A DNA stretch of 64,000 nucleotides from Phycisphaerales bacterium (GTDB lineage: Bacteria > Planctomycetota > Phycisphaerae > Phycisphaerales > UBA1924), in contig JAIEUA010000001.1 of assembly GCA_019744815.1 (NCBI GenBank), positions 124,001-188,000 on the forward strand, given 5' to 3'. The position numbers were made by a program, and so were the translations under genes. The notes beneath the pieces were generated by a model. The model was not told the DNA's origin. It saw nothing but the letters and a program-made list of their open reading frames with translations, and searched no databases. Numbering within the stretch: position 1 is the stretch's first letter; the number at the start of each line of letters is the position of its first letter. Below are positions 25,712-35,158 of this stretch, in pieces.

Positions 25712-26548
25712 TCACCGCATCTTCATCAACGCCCGCACCCGCGCCTCGGTCGGCGGATGAGTAGCGAACATGCTCAAGAGCGAGTTCCCACACAATGGCT
25801 CGATGATGAACAGGTTGTTCTGCGCCGGATTCGGGTTGTTCATCGGGATCTGCTTGCCATAGTGCTCGAGCTTCTGCAGGGCGCTGATCAGGCCCATGGG
25901 CGAGCCCGCGATCACCGCGCCGTCGTGGTCGGCGACGAACTCGCGGCTGCGGCTGATCATGGCCTTGATGAGGGCGGCGCCCACCGCCGCGATGATGATC
26001 GCGAAGATGCCGACCAGCGGGTTGCCGCCCTCGCGGTTGTTGCCGCCGCCGAGCATGAAGCCCCACTGGGCGAAGAAGGCGAGCACGCCGCTGACGGTGG
26101 CGGCGATCGTGCTCGTCAGCGTGTCGCGGTTCTTGATGTGGGCCAGCTCGTGCCCGATCACGCCCGCCATTTCCTCGTGGTTCAGCAGCTGCAGAGCGCC
26201 CTGGGTGACGGCGACCGCCGCCTTGCTCGGGCTGCGCCCGGTCGCGAACGCGTTGGGCGCCTCCTGCGGGCAGATGTACACCCGGGGCATCGGCATGTTG
26301 GCCCGACGGCTCAGCTCCTCGACCATCGTGTAGAGCTCCCCGCCGTTGGCGCGGGTGACCTCCCGCCCCTGCATGGCGGCGATGGCGATCTTGTCGGAGA
26401 AGAACCAGGCACCGAAGTTGGTGATGATGCCAAAGACCAGGCCCATCACCATGCCGCCGGTGCCGTAGAACGAACCCGCGGCCACAAACAGCGCCATCAG
26501 GGCGGCCAGCAGCATCGCGGTCTTGAAGTTGTTGATTGTGCGGACCAT
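25712..26548 (-). CDS. htpX: HtpX family membrane zinc metalloprotease
   Basis: A protein of 278 residues, normal for the family. Two membrane segments at the N-terminus are followed by the zinc site HELAH (His133, Glu134, His137) and two more membrane segments. The third ligand is likely Glu203 in SREFVADHD. HtpX degrades misfolded membrane proteins under envelope stress. The ATG at 26548 has GGGAG upstream; an upstream in-frame extension reads through a repeat and is unlikely. Confidence 0.93.
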   Translation of the reverse strand: MVRTINNFKTAMLLAALMALFVAAGSFYGTGGMVMGLVFGIITNFGAWFFSDKIAIAAMQGREVTRANGGELYTMVEELSRRANMPMPRVYICPQEAPNAFATGRSPSKAAVAVTQGALQLLNHEEMAGVIGHELAHIKNRDTLTSTIAATVSGVLAFFAQWGFMLGGGNNREGGNPLVGIFAIIIAAVGAALIKAMISRSREFVADHDGAVIAGSPMGLISALQKLEHYGKQIPMNNPNPAQNNLFIIEPLCGNSLLSMFATHPPTEARVRALMKMR

Positions 26549-26570
26549 TGAAATCTCCCAAGAGAAATGT

Positions 26571-26645
26571 CCAAAGGGCCAAATCGCCAAAGAGCCAAAT
26601 TCGAGCCATGCCTTTCGGTGGCCCTTGGGCGATTTGGCCCTTTGG
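26571..26645. repeat. Inverted repeat, CCAAAGGGCCAAATCGCC family
   Basis: The arms ccaaagggccaaatcgcc (26571-26588) and ggcgatttggccctttgg (26628-26645) match almost perfectly around a 39-base core. It lies just upstream of htpX. The rest of the 26549-27100 gap shows no gene. Confidence 0.85.
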
Positions 26646-27100
26646 AACCTTCCCCCGCTGCATACGGCATTCCACTCTCCCAGTTCGGGGTGGCCACAAG
26701 GGAATTGGGTTGTTCGCCCTAGGCGGTTTCAGGCCGGGCCTTGAGGGCCCCTGGAGGCCCCGCCGCGGGAGGACAGAAAAGTCCGCTGCGGTTCCTGCGC
26801 GGCGGGACGCTGACAAAATGCAAACTTCCGCTGCCATTCCGACATTCCCGGACACTCCCAGCCGGAACCACGCACCCAATAGACCGAAGGACCAGCATGC
26901 CCGGCGTCCCGGCGGGCGTGTCTGTTCGAAGGTCCAATAACTTTTCGTCCGGGGGGTGGAGTTGGTGTATCGTTGACACAAGCCGCGGCGTGGTTGCTGC
27001 TTACGAACAGCACCGCCACGACGGATCTCCGCGGCGTCGGGCGTCTCGGCGACGAGACGACGACACAGAACTTCGGGCCGGAGGCCCTCGGAACCTCCTT

Positions 27101-27850
27101 GTGCTCATTCAACCGAAGACTCGCAACAACCCCAGCGTCCAGCACCCCTCGGCGGCTGGAGTTCTCGGATGGCGCGTCGCCGCCCGCTTCGCCATCACGG
27201 CGGGCGCGGCCACTGCTCTCGTCGGCCTGACGGTTGCCTCGGCGATCCTCGCCAAGGAAGCTCGCTCGGCTCTGCCCCTGGCCTCCATCGAGACGATCCA
27301 GATCGGGCATGTCACTGAGTCTTCATCAGAAGCGGATTCTCGCCCCGACAGTGCGACCGATTCGACCCTGACGGCTCACGAATCGTTCCAGATTTCCCAG
27401 GTCTCGGCCCCGGTCGCTGCCGAGCCGCCCCCGGTCGCCGACGGCAAGAAGGTCTATCCCGCGGGCACCAAGTTCTTCGACGGCCGCCCGGTCCGGGTCG
27501 CCAAGACCATCGAGATGATCGTCACCGCCTACAGCCCCGACGCCCGCTCGTGCGCCGGCAGCGACGACGACCTGACCGCCACCCTGCACCACGTCACCAC
27601 CAACGGGTTCAAGCTGGTGGCCGCCGACCCCCGCGTGCTCTCGTACGGCTCGATGCTCAGCATCCCGGGCTACGACCAGGGTCGCATCGTCCCGGTGCTC
27701 GACTGCGGCGGCAAGATCAAGGGCAACCGCCTCGACGTGCTCTTCCCCACCCACGAGGAAGCCCGCAAGTGGGGCGTCAAGAAGATCAAGGTCAACGTCT
27801 ACGAGTACGCCGACGGCAAGCCGAAGACCAACCCCCGCAAGGTCCGCTGA
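27101..27850 (+). CDS. 3D-domain exported protein
   Basis: A protein of about 249 residues. One N-terminal membrane helix (about residues 25-45) is followed by a Ser/Thr/Asp-rich linker and a C-terminal 3D domain of about 110 residues. The three conserved Asp fit the pattern: VTAYSPD, PVLDCGGKIKGNRLDVLF. The domain is shared with MltA-type lytic enzymes and YabE/Sps-like peptidoglycan-active proteins, so cell-wall cleavage is likely. The start is uncertain: GTG at 27101 is chosen because the reading further upstream is Arg-rich and unlike protein. A hairpin terminator follows. Confidence 0.82.
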   Translation: MLIQPKTRNNPSVQHPSAAGVLGWRVAARFAITAGAATALVGLTVASAILAKEARSALPLASIETIQIGHVTESSSEADSRPDSATDSTLTAHESFQISQVSAPVAAEPPPVADGKKVYPAGTKFFDGRPVRVAKTIEMIVTAYSPDARSCAGSDDDLTATLHHVTTNGFKLVAADPRVLSYGSMLSIPGYDQGRIVPVLDCGGKIKGNRLDVLFPTHEEARKWGVKKIKVNVYEYADGKPKTNPRKVR

Positions 27851-27895
27851 GCGAACCGGCGAACGTTGATCGCTGTGCAAGCACCACCCACCCAG

Positions 27896-27922
27896 GACCC
27901 TTCGCCGGCGCGAAGGGTTCTT
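27896..27922 (+). terminator. Hairpin terminator after the 3D-domain gene
   Basis: The stem acccttcgc...gcgaagggt with a 4-base loop is followed by tctt. It lies 46 bases after the stop and before the DUF58 gene. Confidence 0.65.
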
Positions 27923-27932
27923 ATCGTTCATC

Positions 27933-28973
27933 GTGCTCGTCGCTCCTGTCACCAAGCCGCCGCGGTCGCTGGATGATCTGTTGCCGCCCGCGTTGGCGGC
28001 GAAGATCGATCGGCTGGACGTCTTCAGCCGCAAGGTCTTTGCGGGCAAGCTGCCGGGCGAGCGGCGGAGCAAGCGGCGGGGTCGGAGCGTGGAGTTCGAC
28101 GACTTCCGCAACTACGCCATCGGTGACGATCTTCGGCACATCGACTGGAACATCTACGCCCGCTTTGACCGCCTGGTGATCAAGCTCTTCCGCGAGGAAG
28201 AGGACATGGGCGTGCACCTGATCGTCGACGCGTCGGCGTCGATGGGAGCGGGCGAGGAATCGGGGCGCCCGGACGCCCTTTCCGCGGCCAGCACCTCCCG
28301 GGAGGGCGTGCCGAGCAAGGCCGTGTACGCGCACCAGCTCGCGATGGCGCTGGCGTACATCGGGCTGGTGCGAAACAACCGGGTGTCGGTGTCGACCGTG
28401 GGCGGAGGGACCGGTGTTCGGCGCTTGCTGCCGGTGCGGGGGCGGACGAGCCTGCGTCGCGTCTCGGATTTTCTGGTGGAGTCCGTCGCCGGCGTGGGCG
28501 TGCGATCGAGCGTGCCCTTGGGTGAGAGCGTGCGGGACGTGGTGCGGCGGCTGTCGGGGCGCGGGATCATCGTCCTGGTCTCCGATCTGCTGGTGCCTTC
28601 TGCCACGCCGAACGCGAGCCTGGAGGGCATCGACGCGATCGCGCGGAGCCTGGCGCTGGGCGGGGCTGGCGCGGGCGGCGCGGCACTCGACGCGTACGTG
28701 CTGCACACGCTGGCGCCGAGCGAGATCGATCCGAGCCGCACACCGGGGCTGATCGGCGACCTGCGGCTGACCGATGTCGAATCGCTGGTGGGCGTGGAGA
28801 TGACGATCACGCCGGCGTCGATCGCTCGGTACCGCGAGCGGGTTCGCGGGTTCATCGCGGACGCGAAGGAGACCTGCCGAGCACGGGGCGTGGCCCACTT
28901 CCTGGTGCCGACCGATACGCCGATCGACCGGCTGCTGGTGGATTCGTTGCGACGAGGCGGGATGCTGCGCTAG
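27933..28973 (+). CDS. DUF58 domain protein
   Basis: A protein of 346 residues. The DUF58 signature RNYAIGDDLRHIDWNIYARF appears near residue 50, followed by a von Willebrand A-like half with LIVDASASMG (MIDAS-type DxSxS) and a Rossmann-type remainder (GRGIIVLVSDLL). DUF58 proteins are usually encoded with MoxR ATPases and membrane partners; none is next to this gene. A Ser/Gly-rich loop of about 20 residues follows the MIDAS motif. The GTG at 27933 is the only reasonable start and has no clear ribosome site. Confidence 0.88.
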   Translation: MLVAPVTKPPRSLDDLLPPALAAKIDRLDVFSRKVFAGKLPGERRSKRRGRSVEFDDFRNYAIGDDLRHIDWNIYARFDRLVIKLFREEEDMGVHLIVDASASMGAGEESGRPDALSAASTSREGVPSKAVYAHQLAMALAYIGLVRNNRVSVSTVGGGTGVRRLLPVRGRTSLRRVSDFLVESVAGVGVRSSVPLGESVRDVVRRLSGRGIIVLVSDLLVPSATPNASLEGIDAIARSLALGGAGAGGAALDAYVLHTLAPSEIDPSRTPGLIGDLRLTDVESLVGVEMTITPASIARYRERVRGFIADAKETCRARGVAHFLVPTDTPIDRLLVDSLRRGGMLR

Positions 28974-28975
28974 AG

Positions 28976-28995
28976 CCTCTCGCGGAAACGAGAGG
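28976..28995. terminator. CCTCTCG/CGAGAGG hairpin between convergent genes
   Basis: The stem cctctcgcggaaacgagagg lies three bases after the DUF58 stop, in a 44-base gap between convergent genes. No long T run follows, so its activity is uncertain. Confidence 0.45.
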
Positions 28996-29017
28996 TCGGG
29001 GCTGATTTCCAAAGCCT

Positions 29018-29959
29018 CTATACATCAGTCGTCCGCCTTCGCGTCGGGAACCAGCAGCGGACGCGGGTTCGATACGCCGCATAGCGCTCGCCGAATCGTT
29101 CCAGCAGCTCCGCTTCTTCCTGGGGCCGGATGACGATCTGCCACGCGATTGCTCCGGCGAGAACGTAGATCACCATGAGCCATGATCCGAACCATGTGGC
29201 CACGCCGAGGCCCTGTACCAGACCGGCGATCGCCATCGGGTTGCGGACGAACGCGTAGGGTCCGGCGATCACGAGTCGATGGGTGGGGTCGATCGGGAGC
29301 GGCGTGCCGCGGCCCTGAATCGCCATGGTCCCGGCGCTCCACAGGCCCAACGAGCTGCCGAGCACGAAGAGGGCAAGGCCGACGCTCGCGCGGGCGGCTT
29401 CGCCCGCGACGACCCGCGGGACGCCCAGCGAGTCCTCGGCCGCCTTGATCGCGGCCGGGAGAACGACGAGGAAGAACAGCCAGAAGATCAGGGCCTGCAC
29501 GAGCGTGCGGGCGAACGCCGCGACGGGCGTGGGTTCGGGCGTGGGTCGCGAGTTCGAGCTTCCCGCCACCGTCGCTGCGATGGCGATTGCAAGCGGAGTG
29601 ACCAATACGGGGAGCATGAGACCGGCGCCGAGCCACAGGCGCGGCTCGACCACCCAGAGGCCGATCGCAAAGAGAGCCGCGTAGATCGCCGCGCCGGCGT
29701 GGAGCCACAGAAGGGGCAACGCCCAACGACTGGACCGATGCAGCGCGGCCGCGGCAGCGAGGCTCGACGCGGGAAAGAACACGCCATCGGCGATCCCGAG
29801 CGCGAAGGCGAGTCGCGAAGGCACCTCGGCAGGAACAAACGCGGCCCGCAGCGAAGGCACGCACGCCAGGAGCAGCCAGAACGCGACAACGCTCAGCCCC
29901 TGAAACGTCAGATACGTGACCGAGAATGCCCTCGCGGCCCCCGCGAGCGGTGTTGCCAT
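29018..29959 (-). CDS. Membrane methyltransferase-like protein (ICMT/PEMT family)
   Basis: A protein of 313 residues with about eight membrane segments. The last third matches isoprenylcysteine/phospholipid methyltransferases: VIAGPYAFVRNPMAIAGLVQ and RPQEEAELLERFGERYAAYR. The family methylates lipids or small hydrophobic acceptors using SAM at the membrane. The N-terminal ~170 residues are extra helices not found in the minimal enzymes. Start ATG at 29959, 28 bases from the stop of the upstream AbgT gene, so they may be co-transcribed. Confidence 0.8.
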   Translation of the reverse strand: MATPLAGAARAFSVTYLTFQGLSVVAFWLLLACVPSLRAAFVPAEVPSRLAFALGIADGVFFPASSLAAAAALHRSSRWALPLLWLHAGAAIYAALFAIGLWVVEPRLWLGAGLMLPVLVTPLAIAIAATVAGSSNSRPTPEPTPVAAFARTLVQALIFWLFFLVVLPAAIKAAEDSLGVPRVVAGEAARASVGLALFVLGSSLGLWSAGTMAIQGRGTPLPIDPTHRLVIAGPYAFVRNPMAIAGLVQGLGVATWFGSWLMVIYVLAGAIAWQIVIRPQEEAELLERFGERYAAYRTRVRCWFPTRRRTTDV

Positions 29960-29987
29960 GGCCGCAGTCTACCGAAGACCGCGCCGA

Positions 29988-31754
29988 CTAATGCGGCGGC
30001 GTGTACGTCAGCGGCCCGCCCGGACCAAGGTCCGCGCCGACCATGTACCACACCAAGAGCAGGCCGGTCCAGAACAGGAAGTAGACCACCGAGTAGGGCA
30101 GCATGAGCGCGATCTGCGTGCCCAATCCCGCGCCCGGCTTGTACTTCTGCAAGACCGCCAGCACGATCAGGGCGTAGCTGTTCAGCGGCGTCACCACGTT
30201 CACCACGCTGTCGCCGATGCGATAGCCGGCCATCATCAGTTCCGGGCTGATGCCCACGAACATGAACATGGGCACGAAGATCGGGGCCATCACGGCGAAC
30301 TTGCTCATCAGGCCGCTCATCGCGAAGTCGCCCGCGATGACAATCAGGATGAACGCGACGATGAGCACCGGGATCGGCAGGTCGGCCGAGACGAGGAGCT
30401 GCCCGCCCGCGTACGCGAGCATGCGGTCGAGCTGGGTGTACTTGAAGTACTCGACGAACTGGGCGAGGAAGAACATGATGAGCAGCACGGGCACGATGGA
30501 CTTGACGCCGGATTGCAGGGCGTCGACGAAATCCTTCTGCGAGCGGAGTGTGCCGACGACCAGGCCGTAGGCCATGCCGGGGAGCAGAAAGATGAAGAGC
30601 ATCATCGGGACGATGACGTGGGCCCAGCGGTGGCCGGGGGCTTCGAGCAGCCGCAGCGCGTTGGTGCCCTCGCCCTTGAGCGCGGCGGCGGGGCCGCTCA
30701 TCAGCACGTGGCCGTTGGCGAGCGTCTGCTGGCCTTCGCCATAGAGCGGCGCGCCGGGGATGAAGATGAGAGCCAGGAACGCGCCCGTCACGGCGATCAT
30801 CGTGAGGAGGGCCGCGATCAGGCCCTTCTTCTCAATGGGGCTGAGGCTCATGTCGTGGATCGTCTTCTGATCTCCCACGTCGCCGCCGGGCGCGGCTTTC
30901 TTCTCGGCGGCGAGCAGACGCGGCTCGACGATCTTGTCGGTGACCAGCCAGCCGGCGACCATGAGCACGAAGACCGACACGCCCTTGAAGACCCAGTTGG
31001 CGGTGGGCAGCACGTCGCGCTCGGGGTCGATGATCTGGGCGGCCTGCTGAGCCTGGCCGGCCATGAAGGTGTCGCTGGCGTTGAGGCTGAAGCCGGCGCA
31101 GAAGCCGCCCGCGACGCCGCTGAACGCGGCGGCCAATCCCGCGATCGGCGAGCGACCCATCGCGGCGTAGAGCGCCGCGGCCAGCGGCGGCAGGATGATG
31201 TACCCCGCGTCGCTCGCCAGCGAGCTGTTGGCGCCCACCATCACGATGATCGGGGTCAGCAGTGGCTTGGGCGCGATCTGCGCCAGCCAGCGCATCGCCG
31301 CCTGGAACATCCCGAACTTCTCGGCCAAACCAATACCCAAGATGCTGACGAAGATGAGCCCGAGGGCGGGCAGGTGGGTGAAGTTCCGCAGCATCGAGGA
31401 GAACATCCAGTAGATGCCCTCGCTGGTGAGCAGCGTGCGCGGGGCGATCGGGTCGCCCTTCTTCTCGAGGATGATCTCCGGGCGGCCGTCGGGCCCAAGG
31501 ACCGGGATCATCACCGGCTTGCCGTCGGCTTGCGTGACGACGTTCCCGCTCGCGTCCTTCTTCTCGACGAGCTGGACCTTGGGCTGGACGGGTTGGACCT
31601 TCCAGCCAAAGGCATCGCCGAGAGCGGCGATGACGACGACGAGCGCGGCGAAGAGCGCGAAGAGCACGGCGGGCTCGGGGATCTTGTTGCCGAGCCACTC
31701 GATGAAATCGAGGATGCCGTTGCCGGTGCGGGTGGAGGTCGGGGGGTTGCTCAT
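29988..31754 (-). CDS. AbgT family transporter
   Basis: A protein of 588 residues with about 12 membrane segments. It matches the AbgT family (p-aminobenzoyl-glutamate transport and antimetabolite efflux): FIEWLGNKIPEPAVLFALFA at the N-terminus, IIVMVGANSSLASDAGYIIL, GDFAMSGLMSKFAVMAPIFV and VVNVVTPLNSYALIVLAVLQ near the C-terminus. A hydrophilic ~55-residue loop follows helix 1 (residues 55-110), as in other members. Start ATG at 31754. Confidence 0.92.
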   Translation of the reverse strand: MSNPPTSTRTGNGILDFIEWLGNKIPEPAVLFALFAALVVVIAALGDAFGWKVQPVQPKVQLVEKKDASGNVVTQADGKPVMIPVLGPDGRPEIILEKKGDPIAPRTLLTSEGIYWMFSSMLRNFTHLPALGLIFVSILGIGLAEKFGMFQAAMRWLAQIAPKPLLTPIIVMVGANSSLASDAGYIILPPLAAALYAAMGRSPIAGLAAAFSGVAGGFCAGFSLNASDTFMAGQAQQAAQIIDPERDVLPTANWVFKGVSVFVLMVAGWLVTDKIVEPRLLAAEKKAAPGGDVGDQKTIHDMSLSPIEKKGLIAALLTMIAVTGAFLALIFIPGAPLYGEGQQTLANGHVLMSGPAAALKGEGTNALRLLEAPGHRWAHVIVPMMLFIFLLPGMAYGLVVGTLRSQKDFVDALQSGVKSIVPVLLIMFFLAQFVEYFKYTQLDRMLAYAGGQLLVSADLPIPVLIVAFILIVIAGDFAMSGLMSKFAVMAPIFVPMFMFVGISPELMMAGYRIGDSVVNVVTPLNSYALIVLAVLQKYKPGAGLGTQIALMLPYSVVYFLFWTGLLLVWYMVGADLGPGGPLTYTPPH

Positions 31755-31940
31755 GGGGGTCTCGCCGGAGAGAGTGGGGCGAGGAATCTACCGAATCGAG
31801 CGACCCGAGGGAAGCAAAAAAGCACCAAAGAATTAGGGATATCCCCGGCTTCAATCCGCGCGGAACCAAAGCGAATCGGTGGCATCGGAACGTACTCTTT
31901 CACCGGACACCTGTGTCCTTCACCCGTTGCGAGGAACTCC

Positions 31941-32615
31941 ATGTCGACCGCTCCGTCCGCCGTTGCCCCCAAGCCCATCGACACCGCCGCGCTCCTGAAC
32001 AACCTGCACTGGCGCTACGCCGTGAAGAAGTTCGACGCGAGCAAGAAGATCCCGGCCGCGACGTGGCAGGCGCTGGAGCAGGCGACGGTGCTGTCGCCTT
32101 CCAGCTTCGGGCTGCAGCCGTGGCGCTTCGTGGTGATCAACGACAAGGCTCTGCGGGAGAAGCTCAAGGGCGCGAGCTGGAACCAGTCGCAAGTGACAGA
32201 CGCCTCGCATCTGATCGCGTTCGCGCGGCGCACCCATCTGGGGGCCGAGGACGTGCAGCGGTACATCGACAGCATTGCCAAGACCCGCGGCGTGCCCGCC
32301 GCGTCGCTCGACGGGTACAAGAACATGATGCTCGGCTTCGCCCAGCAACCGGGCCTCGACACGGGCCTGTGGGCGGCCAAGCAGGTCTACATCGCGCTGG
32401 GCGTGTTCCTCACCGCGGCCGCCAACCTCGGCGTGGATGCCTGCCCGATGGAAGGCATCGACCCCAAGCAGTACGATGAACTGCTCAAGCCCGCGCTGGG
32501 CAGCGACTACACCACGCTCTGCGTGGCCGCGGCTGGATACCGCGCCAGCGACGATCCGGTTGCGGGTATGGCGAAGGTGCGTTACGCCCTGAGCGATGTG
32601 GTGAAGCACGTGTGA
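31941..32615 (+). CDS. NAD(P)H-dependent nitroreductase family protein
   Basis: A protein of 224 residues of the NfsB-like flavoprotein type. Visible features are LHWRYAVKKFDASKKIP at the N-terminus (FMN phosphate-binding Arg/Lys region), ATVLSPSSFGLQPWRFVVI, and GVDACPMEGIDPKQYDELL in the C-terminal FMN-binding part. It reduces nitro-compounds, quinones or flavins using NAD(P)H; its own substrate is unknown. GAGGA lies five bases before the ATG at 31941. A strong terminator follows at 32703. Confidence 0.9.
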   Translation: MSTAPSAVAPKPIDTAALLNNLHWRYAVKKFDASKKIPAATWQALEQATVLSPSSFGLQPWRFVVINDKALREKLKGASWNQSQVTDASHLIAFARRTHLGAEDVQRYIDSIAKTRGVPAASLDGYKNMMLGFAQQPGLDTGLWAAKQVYIALGVFLTAAANLGVDACPMEGIDPKQYDELLKPALGSDYTTLCVAAAGYRASDDPVAGMAKVRYALSDVVKHV

Positions 32616-32702
32616 ATGTTTGCGCCTTGCGTGGATCAACTGGTCGACCCGGGCTGGGGTCTTCGCCTCCGCCCCAAACAGCCCACGACGCGAAAGCCTT
32701 TG

Positions 32703-32731
32703 ACAAGCCCCTCGCCGCGCGAGGGGCTTGT
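32703..32731. terminator. Strong hairpin terminator after the nitroreductase gene
   Basis: The stem acaagcccctcg...cgaggggcttgt is perfect over 12 pairs with a short loop, and is followed by tcattctgt. It separates the nitroreductase from the kinase gene. Confidence 0.7.
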
Positions 32732-32797
32732 TCATTCTGTCGCGAAGGCATCCGGACGCGCGAGGGCTTTGGACGCGATAGGCTGTCGCCCCACACC

Positions 32798-35158
32798 ATG
32801 GCGCGCGAGACCCCCGATCACACGACCAACCCGGTGCCCGCCCCGGATCCGGGCGAGGCGTCGACCCACGGCCCGTCCGGGGTCGGCGGTTCCGCCGCGG
32901 TGGGCTTTGTCGCACCGGTGCGGATTGCGGGTTTTCGGCTCGGCCGCTTGCTCGGTTCGGGCGGGATGGGGCTGGTCTATGAGGCCGAACAGGAGAGTCT
33001 CCGCCGCCCGGTCGCGATCAAGCTGATGAAGCCCGGGCTGGTGGTGCCCGAACTCCTCGCCCGGTTCGAGAGCGAGGGGCGGCTGCTCGCCCGGCTCGAT
33101 CACGAGAACATCGCGTCGGTGATCGACGCTGGCGTGCATCGCGACGAGCGGGGTCTGATCATCCCGTACCTGGTGATGGAGCTGATCAGCTCGGGTGTCA
33201 CGCTGCGTCAGTACGCGTCCGAGCGATCGCTGACGGTGGCCGAGAAGATCGAGATCGTGCTAGGCGTGTGCGCAGGGATCGGTGCCGCCCACGCCAAGGG
33301 CATCATCCACCGCGACCTCAAGCCGTCGAACATTCTGATTGTGCCGGCGTGGGCGGGCTCGGGGCAAGGGCCCCGGGTCAAGCTCATCGATTTCGGCATC
33401 GCCAAGATGCTGGAGGGCGCCGAGGCCGGCCTCACCTCCACCGGCGCCGTGGTCGGAACCCCTGAGTACATGTCGCCCGAGCAGATCCTGTCGGCGCGGG
33501 TGGACCACCGGTCCGACATCCACGCTATCGGTGCCGTGCTCTACGAGCTCCTGTGCGGACGTTTGCCGCGAAGGATCACCGAGCGTTCGAACCGTGCGCA
33601 GCTGCGGCGTGAGATCTGTGAGTGCGATGCGACGCCGCTGCGTCAACACGATCGGTCCCACGCGCCCGATCTTGAGACCATCGCCGGAACCTGTCTCCGA
33701 AGCAACCCCGACGAGCGATACCAGAGCGTCGAAGAGCTCGCGTCCGATCTGCGGGCGTTCCTGCGGGGCGAGGCGATCACGGCCCGTGCCGAGACCGGTG
33801 TGCAACGTGGCACCCGGTCCTTGGGCCGGCTGATCTCGCGCCAGCGCGGGAGCGCCGCCGCCGCAGTTTGTGCGGCGGCGACGCTGGTCGGCATCACGGT
33901 CCTGTCGCCCGCGGTCTTCCACTGGACCGGAGCGGGCATGGCTTTCAACCGGGCTCTTGCCGCGGTGCTGCCCGCGGCGTCGCTCGCCAGCGATCTGCCC
34001 GATGTGCGGCTCGTCGCGATCGCCGACAGCACCGACATCGAGCAGGCCGCGTCGATCGCTGGCGTGACGGGGGTGCGTGCCGACCAGCGGGCTACCTGGC
34101 GGCCGCTCTACGCCGAGACGATCCGGCGGCTTTCTGGCGCGGGCGTGCGCGCGATCGGCGTGGACATCCTCTTCCGCCGCCCGACGGATTTCGATGCTCC
34201 GCTCGAGGATGCGCTTCGTGGTGCTCGCGTCGGCGGAACTCCGGTGGTCCTCGCCGCGCCGAGCTGGCAGCTCGACGCGGACGGACGCCCCGAGATTGCG
34301 CCCCGGCTGGCCAACGCCGCGGCGTGGGGACCTGCGATCGGTGGTTTCGTCGGTCCCGACACATGGTCTTTGGATGTGGCCGTCTCAAGGGCTGGAGCCG
34401 AGCCGCTGGCGTCGTTTGCGTTGCAGCTCGCGGCGCTGGCCCGGGCCCCGGACGCGGAGCTTTCGTTCGGCATCGATCGGCTGATCGAGGTGCGATTCCT
34501 TCGGCCGGGCACGCAGCGAAGGTCGAGCGTGCGGCCGCCGATCTATCTTCGTCCCAGCGGCAACCAGTCGATGGACGCGCCGAGCGAGGACGTGGGGCTG
34601 CTCGCCGGCGACTCCGTGACGCAGCTCATCGCTCCACTCGACCCCCGCTCGCTCGACGCCGCCACGCTGCCCATCGAGCGTGTGCTTGCGATGTCGGCCG
34701 GCGAGTTGCGTGCCGCGTTCGCGGGCCAGATCGTGGTGATCGGCAACACCGCGGCAAACGGTGGTGATGTCCACGAGGCGCCGGGAGGTGGCGTGATGCC
34801 AGGCGCGTGGTCGCACGCTTCCGGCGTTCAACGCCTTCTCCGCGGCGATTCCATCGATTCTCCCGTCGACAGCCAGAGATATGCGCTCCTGGGGCTGTGC
34901 GCGGCGGTCGGAGCGGCTATGGGGTTCTTTGTTTCTTCACACTTCCGGCGAGCGATCGGGTGTGTTGGTTTGACGCTGATCCCTTTGCTTGGTAGCGTGC
35001 TGTGGCTCCGATCGGGAGGGGTGCTGTGGAACCCGATCCCCGCGATCGGCGCGGGCCTGTTGGCGGCGCTGATCGGATTCGCGCTGTCGCGATTGGCCCG
35101 TCGGGCCGCGCCCCTTGTTTCGCCGGATCTCGCCACCACCGCACAAGGAACGTCATGA
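32798..35158 (+). CDS. Ser/Thr protein kinase with CHASE2 sensor domain
   Basis: A protein of 786 residues. The Hanks-type kinase domain (about 50-320) has the glycine loop LLGSGGMGLVYEAE, catalytic Lys75 in VAIKLM, HRDLKPSN with Asp173, DFG with Asp198, and GTPEYMSPEQ. After a membrane helix (about 351-375) comes an extracytoplasmic CHASE2-type domain (about 380-690; GAGVRAIGVDILFRRPTDFD, GQIVVIGNTAANGGDV), then three more helices to the end. It most likely phosphorylates cytoplasmic targets in answer to an outside signal. The ATG at 32798 follows a terminator. The downstream lipoprotein gene overlaps its stop (ATGA), suggesting the lipoprotein is a partner. Confidence 0.92.
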   Translation: MARETPDHTTNPVPAPDPGEASTHGPSGVGGSAAVGFVAPVRIAGFRLGRLLGSGGMGLVYEAEQESLRRPVAIKLMKPGLVVPELLARFESEGRLLARLDHENIASVIDAGVHRDERGLIIPYLVMELISSGVTLRQYASERSLTVAEKIEIVLGVCAGIGAAHAKGIIHRDLKPSNILIVPAWAGSGQGPRVKLIDFGIAKMLEGAEAGLTSTGAVVGTPEYMSPEQILSARVDHRSDIHAIGAVLYELLCGRLPRRITERSNRAQLRREICECDATPLRQHDRSHAPDLETIAGTCLRSNPDERYQSVEELASDLRAFLRGEAITARAETGVQRGTRSLGRLISRQRGSAAAAVCAAATLVGITVLSPAVFHWTGAGMAFNRALAAVLPAASLASDLPDVRLVAIADSTDIEQAASIAGVTGVRADQRATWRPLYAETIRRLSGAGVRAIGVDILFRRPTDFDAPLEDALRGARVGGTPVVLAAPSWQLDADGRPEIAPRLANAAAWGPAIGGFVGPDTWSLDVAVSRAGAEPLASFALQLAALARAPDAELSFGIDRLIEVRFLRPGTQRRSSVRPPIYLRPSGNQSMDAPSEDVGLLAGDSVTQLIAPLDPRSLDAATLPIERVLAMSAGELRAAFAGQIVVIGNTAANGGDVHEAPGGGVMPGAWSHASGVQRLLRGDSIDSPVDSQRYALLGLCAAVGAAMGFFVSSHFRRAIGCVGLTLIPLLGSVLWLRSGGVLWNPIPAIGAGLLAALIGFALSRLARRAAPLVSPDLATTAQGTS

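Noticed and set aside
29916..32615. 899-residue open frame on the plus strand
   Set aside because: Only its last 224 residues, from the ATG at 31941, are a real protein (nitroreductase). The rest is the His/Glu/Arg-rich shadow of the AbgT gene on the other strand.
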